Shown here: positions 52,733 through 61,970 of the stretch, one piece after another
Layout: each line of letters opens with the position of its first letter
Numbering within the stretch: position 1 is the stretch's first letter
Source of the DNA: Qipengyuania pacifica
GTDB lineage: Bacteria; Pseudomonadota; Alphaproteobacteria; Sphingomonadales; Sphingomonadaceae
DNA length: 64,000 nucleotides
Assembly (NCBI RefSeq): GCF_019857205.1
Contig: NZ_JAHWXO010000006.1
Span: 162,034-226,033, forward strand
Reading direction: 5' to 3'
The notes under the pieces: model-generated
What the model was told of the DNA's origin: nothing
The model's input: only the letters and a program-made list of their open reading frames with translations
The model's database searches: none
Translations under genes and position numbers: made by a program

Positions 52733-54277
52733 ATGGAATTGCGCACCCAACTCCGCCGGGCGGCCGGCTATTTCGCCTGCAACGAAGCGTTGGTCCACGG
52801 CGAGCGCCGATTCAGCTTTGCCGAAGCGTGGTCGCGGGGGGTGCGGCTTGCGAACGCGCTGACGAACGCGGGGCTGCGGCCGGGCGACAAGATCGCCACG
52901 CTGGAGAAGAACTCGATTGAAGCGGCTGACATTTTCCTCGCGGCAGCAATCGGCAATTTCGTTCGTGTACCGCTCTATGCCCGCAATCGCCGAGAATCCC
53001 ATGCCCATATGATGCGCAACACCGACTGCCGGTTAGCGCTCGTTGACAACGCGCTCTTGCCCGAGGTCGCGGGACTCGAGACCGAATTGCCCGACTTGAA
53101 GCGACTGATCGTGCGCGACGGGACTTACGAGGAATGGCTCGCCCGGGCATCTGATCAGGATCCGGACCCTACCATCTCGCCAGATGATTATTGCGTTATC
53201 CGTCACACAGGGGGCACGACCGGTGCGCCGAAGGGCGTCGCCTATACCCATCGCACGTGGATGACTTGCTGCGCTGGCTTTCTGGAGGTGGGACCAAGAC
53301 CTGATCCAGGCGCGACGGTATTGCATGTGGGGCCACTTTCGCACGCCTCCGGGTTCATGTTCTCTCCCTATTGGGCGGTGGGTAGCCGCAACATTATGGT
53401 GGAGGCGTTTGACCCGGCAAGCTTCCTCGAGATACTGGAACACGAAGAGGTCGGCTATGCGTTCGTCGCTCCGACCATGCTCAACGCAGTTGTTCACCAC
53501 GGCAATCCGCGTGGGCACGTTTTTCCGCGCTTGAGATGTTTGCTCAGTGCTTCTGCGCCAGTTTCCGAAGCGACGTTGCGTAAGGCCCGCTCGATTTTCG
53601 GAGACGATGTGTTGCACACCGCTTACGGACAGACCGAAATTCTGCCGGTGACTGCCCTAGGCCCAAAGGAATGGTTCGGCGAAACCGAAGGATCGACGCC
53701 GCTCCAATCGGTGGGCCGGGCGATGAGCTTTGTTGATCTCGAAATCCGTGATGCCGACGGTCGCGCTCTTGGGCCTGACGAACCCGGAGAAATTGTCGCC
53801 CGGTTCGAAAACGGCCAGATGCAAGGCTTCTGGAACGATCCTGAGGAGACCGCGCTACGCCTCGTCGACGGCTGGGTAAAGACTGGCGATATTGGTCGCA
53901 TCGACGCAAACGGGTTCCTCTATCTGCTCGATCGCGCAAACGACCTGATCGTGTCGGGAGGATACAACATCTATCCGGCCGAAATCGAGAATGTGATCGC
54001 CGATCATCCTCAAGTGATTGCCGCCGCCGTATTCGGTATCCCTCATGAAAAGTGGGGCGAAACGCCGCTTGCGCTGGTCGTGGTCGCGCCCGGCACTGAA
54101 TTGCCAGAGCAGGAAATAATCGATTTGGTTAGCGAACGGTTGGGTTCGTTCAAGAAGCCCGGCAAGGTCGTCTTCACCACCGAACCTCTGCCGCTCAGCA
54201 ACGTCGGCAAAGTGCTACGATCGAAACTCCGAGAGCCTTACTGGGCGGGGCGGGCCAGCAGAGTTTCAGGCGCATGA
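52733..54277 (+). CDS. AMP-binding acyl-CoA synthetase (ligase)
   Basis: A 514-residue ANL-family enzyme that activates a carboxylic acid to its CoA thioester using ATP. Motifs: VIRHTGGTTGAPKGVAYTH (P-loop), TAYGQTE, DGWVKTGDIG, LDRANDLIVSGGYNIYPAEIENV, and the C-terminal catalytic Lys in LSNVGKVLRSKLRE. The ATG at 52733 has AAGGGG at a fitting distance; further upstream in-frame starts (52700, TTG 52637) are possible. It heads a five-gene set; the next gene overlaps by 4 bases. The substrate is unknown but probably branched or alicyclic. Confidence 0.9.
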   Translation: MELRTQLRRAAGYFACNEALVHGERRFSFAEAWSRGVRLANALTNAGLRPGDKIATLEKNSIEAADIFLAAAIGNFVRVPLYARNRRESHAHMMRNTDCRLALVDNALLPEVAGLETELPDLKRLIVRDGTYEEWLARASDQDPDPTISPDDYCVIRHTGGTTGAPKGVAYTHRTWMTCCAGFLEVGPRPDPGATVLHVGPLSHASGFMFSPYWAVGSRNIMVEAFDPASFLEILEHEEVGYAFVAPTMLNAVVHHGNPRGHVFPRLRCLLSASAPVSEATLRKARSIFGDDVLHTAYGQTEILPVTALGPKEWFGETEGSTPLQSVGRAMSFVDLEIRDADGRALGPDEPGEIVARFENGQMQGFWNDPEETALRLVDGWVKTGDIGRIDANGFLYLLDRANDLIVSGGYNIYPAEIENVIADHPQVIAAAVFGIPHEKWGETPLALVVVAPGTELPEQEIIDLVSERLGSFKKPGKVVFTTEPLPLSNVGKVLRSKLREPYWAGRASRVSGA

Positions 54278-55101
54278 GGGCAACTTCTCCTGACTCAAAA
54301 GTGGCAGACCTCGTGTCGCTCGAAGCCATCACCGTTGAGAGGCGTGGCGCGGCTTTATGGGTGCACCTAAATCGTCCAGATGCGCTGAACAGCCTGACGT
54401 TGGAAATGGCCCGCGATCTTGAGTTGGCGATCGAGACGGCCGAGGCCGATCCCGCGGTGCGGGCATTCGTCATCACCGGGACGGGACGCGCCTTTTGCGC
54501 CGGAGCCGACTTGGCCGCGCTCAATGCTTATGGTGGGTCGATCATGGAACCACTGGAGCACTTCCTGGCGGAACTCGGGCGCGTGCTCAGGCGGATCGAG
54601 TTGTCGCGCTTGCCGGTCCTTGCCGCGGTCAACGGATTGGCGCTTGCCGGCGGGCTCGAACTCGTATTGTGCTGCGATCTTGTGGTGTCTGCCGAAGACG
54701 CCAGGTTCGGTGACGCGCATGCCAACTATGGCCTTCTGCCAGGCGGTGGCGGCTCGATCCGCCTTCCCCGCAAGATCGGACCGGCGCGCGCGACCTACCT
54801 CATGATGACGGGTGAATTCGTCTCCGCGAGGGAGATGGAGCGTGCAGGACTTGTGAGCAGGGTGGTGCCAGCGGAGGCGCTCGTCGATTCAACGCAGGCG
54901 GTGGTGGAAATGCTCGCCGCCAAGAGTCCCCTTGGGCTTGTGCACATCAAGGAGTTGGCCGCAATCGCTGGAGATTGCATCCTCGAAGATGGCCTGCGCC
55001 AGGAACTCGAGATCATCGGAGCCTATGCTGCCTCACACGATCTGCGCGAGGGACTAGCGGCGTTCGCAGAGAAGCGCGAACCGGAGTTCAAAGGAAAATG
55101 A
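54274..55101 (+). CDS. Enoyl-CoA hydratase/isomerase (crotonase) family
   Basis: A 275-residue crotonase-fold protein. The oxyanion loop GTGRAFCAGADLAAL and GLALAGGLELVLCCDLVV are present. The first catalytic Glu (E144 of rat crotonase) is kept in GGLELV, but the second (E164) is replaced by His in GDAHANYGLLPGGGG. That is seen in some actinobacterial EchA proteins whose activity is uncertain, so the reaction may not be a simple hydration. Stop overlaps the thiolase start (ATGA). Confidence 0.88.
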   Translation: MRATSPDSKVADLVSLEAITVERRGAALWVHLNRPDALNSLTLEMARDLELAIETAEADPAVRAFVITGTGRAFCAGADLAALNAYGGSIMEPLEHFLAELGRVLRRIELSRLPVLAAVNGLALAGGLELVLCCDLVVSAEDARFGDAHANYGLLPGGGGSIRLPRKIGPARATYLMMTGEFVSAREMERAGLVSRVVPAEALVDSTQAVVEMLAAKSPLGLVHIKELAAIAGDCILEDGLRQELEIIGAYAASHDLREGLAAFAEKREPEFKGK

Positions 55102-56336
55102 GCGACATCTATATCGCCGGCGTTGGCATGACGCAGTTCGGTCGGCAACTCGACCGCAGCCTCAAGGACCTGTCGGCGGACGCCTGTGCTCGGGCTTTCG
55201 CCGATGCCGGATGCGGCCGGGAGGACATCGAGGCGGTCTTCTTTGGCAACTGCGTGCAGGGCCACATGGAAGGGCAGGACATGATCCGTGGCGAGCTCGT
55301 AGCACGCGCGGTTGGGATGCAGGGCGTGCCAGTTGTCAACGTTGAGAATGCCTGCGCCACAGCCTCGACGGCGGTCGCGATGGCGACTGCTTATGTCCGG
55401 TCGGGTATGGCGGACATCGTGCTCGCGCTCGGCGCGGAGAAGATGTGCTCGCCTGACAAGGCCTTGATGTTCAGCGCTTTCGATGGGGCGTGGGACGTGC
55501 ACGAGACGGAGTGCAGCCGCGAGACACTGCTCGCTATGGGCCAAGGCGTTGAGGTGCCAGAAGGGTCGGTGTCAAACCAACCCTACAGCGTATTCATGGA
55601 CATCTACGCTGCGATGTCGCGCGCCCATATGCGCACTTACGGATCAACGCAGGCGCAGATCGCAGCGGTGTCAGCCAAAAACCACGTCCATTCGACGCAC
55701 AACCCGCTCGCTCAATACCGCAAACCCTACACGGTAGAGGCCGTGCTGGCCGCACCGCCAATCGTGTTTCCGCTGACACTGCCGATGTGCTCACCGATCA
55801 GTGACGGCGCTGCGGCTGCGGTGATCTGCAACTCGGCAGGCTTGCGCAAGCTGGCGGTGTCTGACGACAGGGCAATCCGAGTACTTGCGTCGGTGCTCCA
55901 GACCAGTGCCGAGCGCGACCCTTACGACTATGATCGGCACGTCACAAGGCTGGCGGCAATGCGCGCCTATGCGATGGCGGGGCTCGGCCCGTTAGACGTC
56001 GACGTTGCGGAAGTGCACGACGCGACGGCGATGGGCGAGATCATCGAAATTGAGGCTCTGGGCCTCGTGCCGCCTGGCGAGGGAGGGATTGCTGCTGAGC
56101 GTGGCGACACCGTCATTGGCGGCCGCATCCCCGTAAATCCGTCGGGCGGCCTCGAATGCAAAGGGCACCCGATCGGCGCGACGGGTCTCGGTCAGATCTA
56201 CGAACTGGTGTCGCAACTGCGTGGCGATGCCGGCGCTCGCCAGATCGAGGGAGCGCGGGTCGCGGTAGCGCAGAATGGCGGCGGGGTTCTGGGCGTGGAG
56301 GAAGCCGTCGTCGCAGTCACCATCCTTGGTCGTTAA
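55098..56336 (+). CDS. SCPx-type thiolase (acetyl-CoA acetyltransferase family)
   Basis: A 412-residue thiolase-like enzyme of the SCP-x/steroid class, with no SCP2 domain. SDIYIAGVGMTQFGRQ is a typical start. The acyl-accepting Cys is in VENACATASTAVAMA, and the C-terminal His in GHPIGATGLGQIYEL. In the HDCF motif of SCPx enzymes the Cys is replaced: here VHDATAMGEI. It would release acetyl- or propionyl-CoA, or act as a non-canonical thiolase/aldolase. No DUF35 partner is near. Length is normal. Confidence 0.87.
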   Translation: MSDIYIAGVGMTQFGRQLDRSLKDLSADACARAFADAGCGREDIEAVFFGNCVQGHMEGQDMIRGELVARAVGMQGVPVVNVENACATASTAVAMATAYVRSGMADIVLALGAEKMCSPDKALMFSAFDGAWDVHETECSRETLLAMGQGVEVPEGSVSNQPYSVFMDIYAAMSRAHMRTYGSTQAQIAAVSAKNHVHSTHNPLAQYRKPYTVEAVLAAPPIVFPLTLPMCSPISDGAAAAVICNSAGLRKLAVSDDRAIRVLASVLQTSAERDPYDYDRHVTRLAAMRAYAMAGLGPLDVDVAEVHDATAMGEIIEIEALGLVPPGEGGIAAERGDTVIGGRIPVNPSGGLECKGHPIGATGLGQIYELVSQLRGDAGARQIEGARVAVAQNGGGVLGVEEAVVAVTILGR

Positions 56337-56348
56337 GGAGCGGATAAT

Positions 56349-57494
56349 ATGGATTTTACACCCACTGACGAGCAGCGGATGGCAGTCGAGAGCATTCGGC
56401 GCTTCCTCGACGAAAAGCTGGAGCCTGAAATTCGCGCTCACGGCGAATGCTTCATCGAGCGGCCGTTGATGCAAAAATGGACCAGCGAACTTGCCGCCTT
56501 CGGTCATATCAGTGCCCCGCACCGCGAGGAATGGGGCGGCCTCGATATAGGTTGGCTGACGCATCTCCTGATCTTCGAAGAGATCGCTTATTCGTCGCTT
56601 GATGTCGCTATTCCAGGTTTCATCAACGCGGTCGGCGCCGAACTGATCCGGCGTAGCGCGTCACCTGAAATCCAGCAGCGTTACCTGCCCGGCTTGGTCG
56701 CCGGCGAGCTCTTCGTCTCAATGGGCATTTCCGAGCCGGACGTAGGCTCAGATGTGGCGGCGGTAAGAACGCGAGCCATTCGCGACGGCGACTATTGGGT
56801 GATCAACGGCGAAAAAACGTGGATTACAAGTGGCGCATATTCGGACCTACTTATCTGCACCTGCCGGACCGGAGAGAAGGAGATCAGCCACATCCTGGTC
56901 GATCGCGCCGAAAGTCCCTATGAAGTGCGCGATATCGAAAAGATGGCACTGAATGGTCAGTCGACCGCGCAGATTTTTCTTACCGATTGCCGCGTGCCTG
57001 CGTCCAACATGCTGGGCCAGCCAGGCGATGGACTACGAAACACGTTGAAAGTCTTTGAGATCGCGCGCTGCCACATGGCAATGTGGAGCATCGGTATTGC
57101 ACGCCGCGCGCTGGACGAAGCGATCGCCTATTCGAAGGAGCGTTCCCAGCATGGCCGCAAGCTTGCGGGTCATCAACTGATCGCCGACAAGCTTGCAACC
57201 ATGGCAACACGGATCGACGCGGCGAGGCTACTGGCGCACCGGGCGATCTCGCTGGTCGACGCCGACGTGCGCGCTGAGGCTGAGTGCGCGATGGCCAAAT
57301 GGTATGCTACGGAGATGGCGATTGGAGTGACGCGCGATGCACTTCAGATCCATGGTGGCAACGGCGTTACGCGTGAGTTCATCGTAGAACGGCTCGTGCG
57401 CGAAGCGATTATCTGCCCGATCCCCGATGGCACGACGGAAATCCAGAAGCTCATCGTCTCGCGCGCGCTGACAGGCGTCGCCGCGTTTCGATAA
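56349..57494 (+). CDS. Acyl-CoA dehydrogenase
   Basis: A 381-residue FAD-dependent dehydrogenase. FTPTDEQRMAVESIRRFLDE is the N-terminal helix domain; LFVSMGISEPDVGSDVAAVRTRA is the FAD-binding motif; ISLV and the region MIGVTRDALQIHGGNGVTREFIVERLVREA hold the usual acyl-binding/Glu positions. It catalyses alpha,beta-dehydrogenation of the acyl-CoA and passes electrons to ETF. It follows thiolase by 12 bases in the same operon. Confidence 0.92.
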   Translation: MDFTPTDEQRMAVESIRRFLDEKLEPEIRAHGECFIERPLMQKWTSELAAFGHISAPHREEWGGLDIGWLTHLLIFEEIAYSSLDVAIPGFINAVGAELIRRSASPEIQQRYLPGLVAGELFVSMGISEPDVGSDVAAVRTRAIRDGDYWVINGEKTWITSGAYSDLLICTCRTGEKEISHILVDRAESPYEVRDIEKMALNGQSTAQIFLTDCRVPASNMLGQPGDGLRNTLKVFEIARCHMAMWSIGIARRALDEAIAYSKERSQHGRKLAGHQLIADKLATMATRIDAARLLAHRAISLVDADVRAEAECAMAKWYATEMAIGVTRDALQIHGGNGVTREFIVERLVREAIICPIPDGTTEIQKLIVSRALTGVAAFR

Positions 57495-57510
57495 CAGAAG
57501 GCGCCACCCG

Positions 57511-58425
57511 ATGCACGAAGAACTAAGATACGACGACAAGGTGGTGATCGTAACCGGTGCGGGTGGAGGGCTCGGCCGCGAGCATGCGCTAATGTTCGGC
57601 AAACGCGGTGCAAGGCTGGTTGTCAACGACCTCGGAGGGGATCGAATGGGGGATGGACGATCTTCCAGCGCAGCGGATCGGGTCGTCGAAGAGATACGAT
57701 CTGCCGGCGGCGAAGCGGTTGCCAATTATGATTCGGTCGAGGATGGCGCTCGAATCGTCGAAACTGCGCTCGATGCGTTCGGCACGATCGATGTCGTGAT
57801 AAACAACGCCGGCATCCTGCGCGACGTCAGCTTCCACAAGATGACAGACCAGGACTGGACGTTGATCCAGAACATCCACCTCAACGGCAGCCGGGCCGTC
57901 ACTCAAGCGGCATGGCCGACGCTGCGCAACAAGGCCTACGGCCGTGTCATCATGACCAGTTCGGCGGCGGGCATCTACGGCAATTTTGGCCAGGCGAATT
58001 ATGCAGCTGCCAAATTGGGTATCCTAGGTCTCGCCAATGCACTGGCCGAGGAAGGGCGTTCGCGGAACATCAACGTCAATACGATCGCTCCAATCGCGGC
58101 TTCGAGGATGACTGAAACGGTCTTTCCCAAGGCGTTGCTCGACAGGTTGCGGCCTGAGGCGGTCAGTGCGTTGGTTGGCTGGCTCGCGCACGAAAGCTGT
58201 TACGAGACCAAAGGGTTGTTCGAAATCGGTGCCGGTTATGTCGCGAAACTTCGTTGGGAACGGACGTGCGGTTATCACTTGGGTAGGAACGGCATTTTCG
58301 CGCCCGAAGAAATTGCCCAGCATTGGAACAGTATCGTCGATTTCACAGACGCTGAGCATCCAACTGTCATGAACGACAGCCTCGATGCAGTACAGCGGAT
58401 CATGGCGGACGATCGCCGGGATTAA
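57511..58425 (+). CDS. SDR-family 3-hydroxyacyl-CoA dehydrogenase, MFE-2 (17-beta-HSD4) type
   Basis: A 304-residue short-chain dehydrogenase. The nucleotide motif VTGAGGGLGREHALMFGKRGA, then VVNDLGGDRMGDG (selecting NAD), NNAGILRDVSFHKMTDQDW, catalytic Ser in TSSAAGIYGNFGQANYAAAK with the Tyr and Lys, are the diagnostic sequence of the N-terminal domain of peroxisomal multifunctional enzyme 2. It would oxidise a 3R-hydroxyacyl-CoA. The hydratase-2/SCP2 domains of MFE-2 are absent. Gap to the previous gene is 16 bases; last gene of the operon. Confidence 0.9.
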   Translation: MHEELRYDDKVVIVTGAGGGLGREHALMFGKRGARLVVNDLGGDRMGDGRSSSAADRVVEEIRSAGGEAVANYDSVEDGARIVETALDAFGTIDVVINNAGILRDVSFHKMTDQDWTLIQNIHLNGSRAVTQAAWPTLRNKAYGRVIMTSSAAGIYGNFGQANYAAAKLGILGLANALAEEGRSRNINVNTIAPIAASRMTETVFPKALLDRLRPEAVSALVGWLAHESCYETKGLFEIGAGYVAKLRWERTCGYHLGRNGIFAPEEIAQHWNSIVDFTDAEHPTVMNDSLDAVQRIMADDRRD

Positions 58426-58491
58426 TCCAAACGTATTGGTTGGCTGGCCCGAGGACTATGCTCAACACCTCTGGCATTGACATGAGCAAAA

Positions 58492-58547
58492 GGAATACAT
58501 CGGCCGCATATTGAATTTGACGATTGGCCCAAGTCAGATCATCCTTC
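58492..58547 (+). promoter_or_regulatory. Conserved promoter-region motif, copy B (TonB receptor)
   Basis: GGAATA, then TGAATT after 14 bases, TGACGATT, CCCAA and GATCAT. Lies about 45 bases before the TonB receptor ATG and resembles copy A at 52567. Confidence 0.5.
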
Positions 58548-58586
58548 GCACCAAAAATTGCTTCAAATAGTTAGGGAGGTGGAACT

Positions 58587-60770
58587 ATGAGATATTTGCT
58601 TTTGGCATCTGTTGCCTTGGTCTGGTCCGGGCCAGCGTTCGCTCAACAAGCTCAAGTCGATCAAACTGAGACGGCACCATCTGAGAAAACGTCGTCTGGA
58701 ACTACTGCCGACGCCTTGTCTGACGTCATCATTGTGACGGCGACCAAGAAGGGGTACGGCGAAAACCTGCAGAATGTGCCTGTCGCGGTGACCGCATTTG
58801 GCGAAGCGCAGCTCGATGCGAAATTCGTGCAAAACCTTCAAAGCTTGAGCTACGATGTCCCCAACGTCCAGCTCGAGGGTGTCGGAACGGCTCCAGGCTA
58901 CGCAAACTTCACGATCCGCGGACTGGGCATCAATAGCACCATCCCTTCCATCGACCCGACGGTTGGCGTCTTTACCGACGGAATCTATCTTGGGATCAAT
59001 GCAGGCGTTGTGCTCGACAATTTCGATCTCGAGGGGATCGAGGTGTTGCGCGGCCCGCAGGGACTTCTTTTCGGCCGCAATGTAACGGGTGGGGCGGTCG
59101 TGATGCGGACGACGCGCCCGGATTTCAATTTCAGGGCCAGTACCAAGGCATCGGTGGAAACCGGTCTGAAGAAAACCGTCAGTGCAATGGTCACAGGACC
59201 GATCGCTGAGGACGTCCTGGCCGCAAAGTTGGCCGTCTACTACAGCAAGGATGAGGGATGGTTCCGCAATCAGTTTGATCAAAGCAGCTTTGGCAAATCC
59301 CGCGACATCATCATTCGCCCCGCGCTTAGCGTAAAGGGCGGCGACAACTTCCGGATGGATCTGCGCTATGAGCACGGCGACATTGATGGCGATGGCGCGC
59401 CAGTGCAGAGTCACGCGATTTTCCCGCGCGACACGTTCGGAATATCGATCGATTTTCCGGGGTACTATAATGCGACCTGGAATCAAGCAATCGCAGAGAC
59501 CAACATCGATGTCGGCCTTGGAGACGGTGTGATAACCAACATCATGGGTTATCGGCAATTTCGGTCGAGGGCTGCCAGCGATATTGACGGGACGCCACAG
59601 CATTTTTTCAACGGCTACTTTAACATCAATCAAGAACAGATCAGCGATGAACTGCGTTATTCAGGAAAGATCGGCGCCGTCGAGGTGACAACCGGGCTAT
59701 ATTACTTCGCGCAGGACCTGGCATACGCAGAGCAACGCGACCTTTTGGGCGGTGCGAGGATCTTATCGGGTGGCGGGACTCAGGACCAAACAACCTGGGG
59801 AGCGTTCGCGTCAGCTGACTGGCATTTCAGCAATACGCTCACGCTCAATATCGGCGGGCGATACAGTTGGGAACGCAAGGCCGTGCGCATCGCACCGCTG
59901 GGTGCAAATGGGTGTGACGTGAACACGTTGCGCTGTGCCACGAACTTCATCGATGACGAAAGCTGGAAAAGCTTTACTCCGAAGCTTGGGCTACAATGGC
60001 AGCCGGATAATCAAACCCAAATCTATGGCTTCTATACCCGCGGCTTCCGCAGCGGTGGCTACAATTTGCGCAATACCGATCCCGGTGTTCCGCCCGGCCC
60101 TTTCGATCAGGAAACGCAGGACAGCTTCGAGATAGGCGCGAAGAAGCAGTTCGGAAGAAGCCGCCTCAACATCGCCTCGTTCTACAACCAGATGAAGAAC
60201 CTCCAACGCGAAATCAACCTCCCGGGCCCGCTGGGAGTCAGCCAAGTGATCCGCAATACGGCGGATGCAACAATCACGGGCTTCGAAGCGGAAGGCCAGT
60301 TCTTCATTGTGCCAAATCTGGTGCTCTCAGGACAGGTTGGCTATGTTCACGGGAAATATCGCAATATCCAGTTTGACATAAGCGGCGATGGCGTCATCAA
60401 CGATGTAGATCGCGACCTGAAGCTTCCCAGGCTTTCACCGTGGACCTATGGTGCCGGGCTGACCTACGATCAGACACTCGGCTCAGCAGGTACTGCAACG
60501 GCCCGCATAGACTTCACTCATCGTGACAGTGCCCGGTTCACTGACAATAATGCTGGGTTTCTGTCGCCAGCAGACATGCTCGATGCAAGTCTGACATACA
60601 AAACCGCGGACCAGATCTGGCGCTTTTCGGTTTATGGGCGCAATCTACTCAACGAGGTTACATATGGCGGTGATACGCCGTTGCCAGCCGCGTTCGGTGG
60701 CCCAGGCGCCAGCTTGTCACCCCTGAATAAGGGTCGGACGATCGGCGGAGAAGTGGCGCTGAGTTTCTAG
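58587..60770 (+). CDS. TonB-dependent receptor of the catabolic cluster
   Basis: A 727-residue outer-membrane receptor. GGGAGGTGG is just upstream of the ATG. Signal peptide ends near FAQQ; a polar linker follows, then the plug with VIIVTATKKGYGENLQNVPVAV and IEVLRGPQGLLFGRNVTGG. The barrel ends GEVALSF. Position after the operon and the shared upstream motif suggest it imports the substrate of the cluster, such as a hydrophobic steroid or terpenoid acid. Followed by a bidirectional terminator. Confidence 0.91.
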   Translation: MRYLLLASVALVWSGPAFAQQAQVDQTETAPSEKTSSGTTADALSDVIIVTATKKGYGENLQNVPVAVTAFGEAQLDAKFVQNLQSLSYDVPNVQLEGVGTAPGYANFTIRGLGINSTIPSIDPTVGVFTDGIYLGINAGVVLDNFDLEGIEVLRGPQGLLFGRNVTGGAVVMRTTRPDFNFRASTKASVETGLKKTVSAMVTGPIAEDVLAAKLAVYYSKDEGWFRNQFDQSSFGKSRDIIIRPALSVKGGDNFRMDLRYEHGDIDGDGAPVQSHAIFPRDTFGISIDFPGYYNATWNQAIAETNIDVGLGDGVITNIMGYRQFRSRAASDIDGTPQHFFNGYFNINQEQISDELRYSGKIGAVEVTTGLYYFAQDLAYAEQRDLLGGARILSGGGTQDQTTWGAFASADWHFSNTLTLNIGGRYSWERKAVRIAPLGANGCDVNTLRCATNFIDDESWKSFTPKLGLQWQPDNQTQIYGFYTRGFRSGGYNLRNTDPGVPPGPFDQETQDSFEIGAKKQFGRSRLNIASFYNQMKNLQREINLPGPLGVSQVIRNTADATITGFEAEGQFFIVPNLVLSGQVGYVHGKYRNIQFDISGDGVINDVDRDLKLPRLSPWTYGAGLTYDQTLGSAGTATARIDFTHRDSARFTDNNAGFLSPADMLDASLTYKTADQIWRFSVYGRNLLNEVTYGGDTPLPAAFGGPGASLSPLNKGRTIGGEVALSF

Positions 60771-60825
60771 AGTGATCTGTGATTGATTGACCAACTTCAC
60801 ACGAACAAACGAAGATAAAAAGGTC

Positions 60826-60863
60826 ATAGCCTGTTCCGATTCCACAAAATCGGGACAGGCTAT
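60826..60863. terminator. Bidirectional terminator between TonB receptor and LysR genes
   Basis: A 16-bp stem, ATAGCCTGTTCCGATT against AATCGGGACAGGCTAT (one G-T pair) with a 6-base loop, in the convergent gap. Confidence 0.7.
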
Positions 60864-60933
60864 ATACTGAGGGTCTGTCATTTGACCTTTACGATGCGAG
60901 CATGCATATGGCCGGACATATACTTGCTCCAGC

Positions 60934-61851
60934 CTACTGTTTCTGAGCATTAGACTCTGATGACCAATTCTGTCGCACTCGGGCGATGAGATCCCTAGCG
61001 GCGGGCTTGACCGGCCAGCGAGCACGTGCGGCGTACGCTAGCACCAGCGGTTCCAGCAGACCAGTATGTGGCAGCGTGACAAATTCGTCGCGAAACCATC
61101 CGGCAGAGGTGAATGCGCTAGCCACCAATCCGACGGAATCGGTAGCGGCCACGATCCTGCGAACGAGCGGAAAATAATCCGTCATATGGATGCGATCTTC
61201 CGGGCGCTGATCGTTCACTTCGTATATCTGTCGAATGATAGGTGTATACGGCTCGGACGACGAAGGGACGACGAAGTCGCATCGCGCCAACATCTGCTTA
61301 TCGATTGCAGTTTCGGAAAGGATCGGATGGTCTTTGCGAACGAAAGGCATGATATCAACCGCTGCAATCCGCTCGCATTTGAACTGAGGCCAACCGGCAA
61401 GCGCAGCCTCGAGCCCGAAGGCGACGTCGATGTCTCCGCGCGACAGCAATTGCACTGCGCGCTCACTATTTCCCGATACGATCTCGAGACGAACTCCCTC
61501 GTGGCGTTTGAGCAACCCGATTGCGGCGTCGTTGATTAGCCAGTCCATTGAACCTGGAAAAAGGCCAATTCTGAGGAGCCCAGCGTAAGGATCAGCACCA
61601 CGATTGCGTTCTCTGAACAAATCGTCTGCATCCGCGAGCAAGCGCGCCGCGCGATCGATGAAGTCGCGACCCTCAGGCGTCACCAAGATGCCGCGCGACG
61701 TTCGATTGAAGAGAGCAATTCCGAGTTGTTGCTCCAGATCGGCGACGCTCTTAGTCACAGCTGACTGTGTCACGCCCACGGCATTGGCCGCTCCTGTGAA
61801 GGAACCTATTCGAGCAACTGCGACCGCATATTTGAGACGGGAATCAAGCAC
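60934..61851 (-). CDS. LysR-family transcriptional regulator
   Basis: A 305-residue LTTR. The N-terminal winged HTH is intact: RLKYAVAVARIGSFTGAANAVGVTQ, then SAVTKSVADLEQQLGIALFNRTSRGILVTPEG. The effector domain runs to about residue 295. It lies at the end of the catabolic cluster and is the likely regulator of that unit, in contrast with the decayed LysR at 44.5 kb. An IS3-family element begins 65 bases upstream of its start and may have displaced its promoter. Confidence 0.9.
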   Translation of the reverse strand: MLDSRLKYAVAVARIGSFTGAANAVGVTQSAVTKSVADLEQQLGIALFNRTSRGILVTPEGRDFIDRAARLLADADDLFRERNRGADPYAGLLRIGLFPGSMDWLINDAAIGLLKRHEGVRLEIVSGNSERAVQLLSRGDIDVAFGLEAALAGWPQFKCERIAAVDIMPFVRKDHPILSETAIDKQMLARCDFVVPSSSEPYTPIIRQIYEVNDQRPEDRIHMTDYFPLVRRIVAATDSVGLVASAFTSAGWFRDEFVTLPHTGLLEPLVLAYAARARWPVKPAARDLIARVRQNWSSESNAQKQ

Positions 61852-61970
61852 AGATGGGCCTTCTATGGGTTCTCGACTCCCTACGCTACAGGGAGGTGTC
61901 CGTCGTCAGAACATTTGGCACAACTCGCGGCGTGTGCTTGCGGAGTGTGGGCCTCGTCTTGGATTGATGT

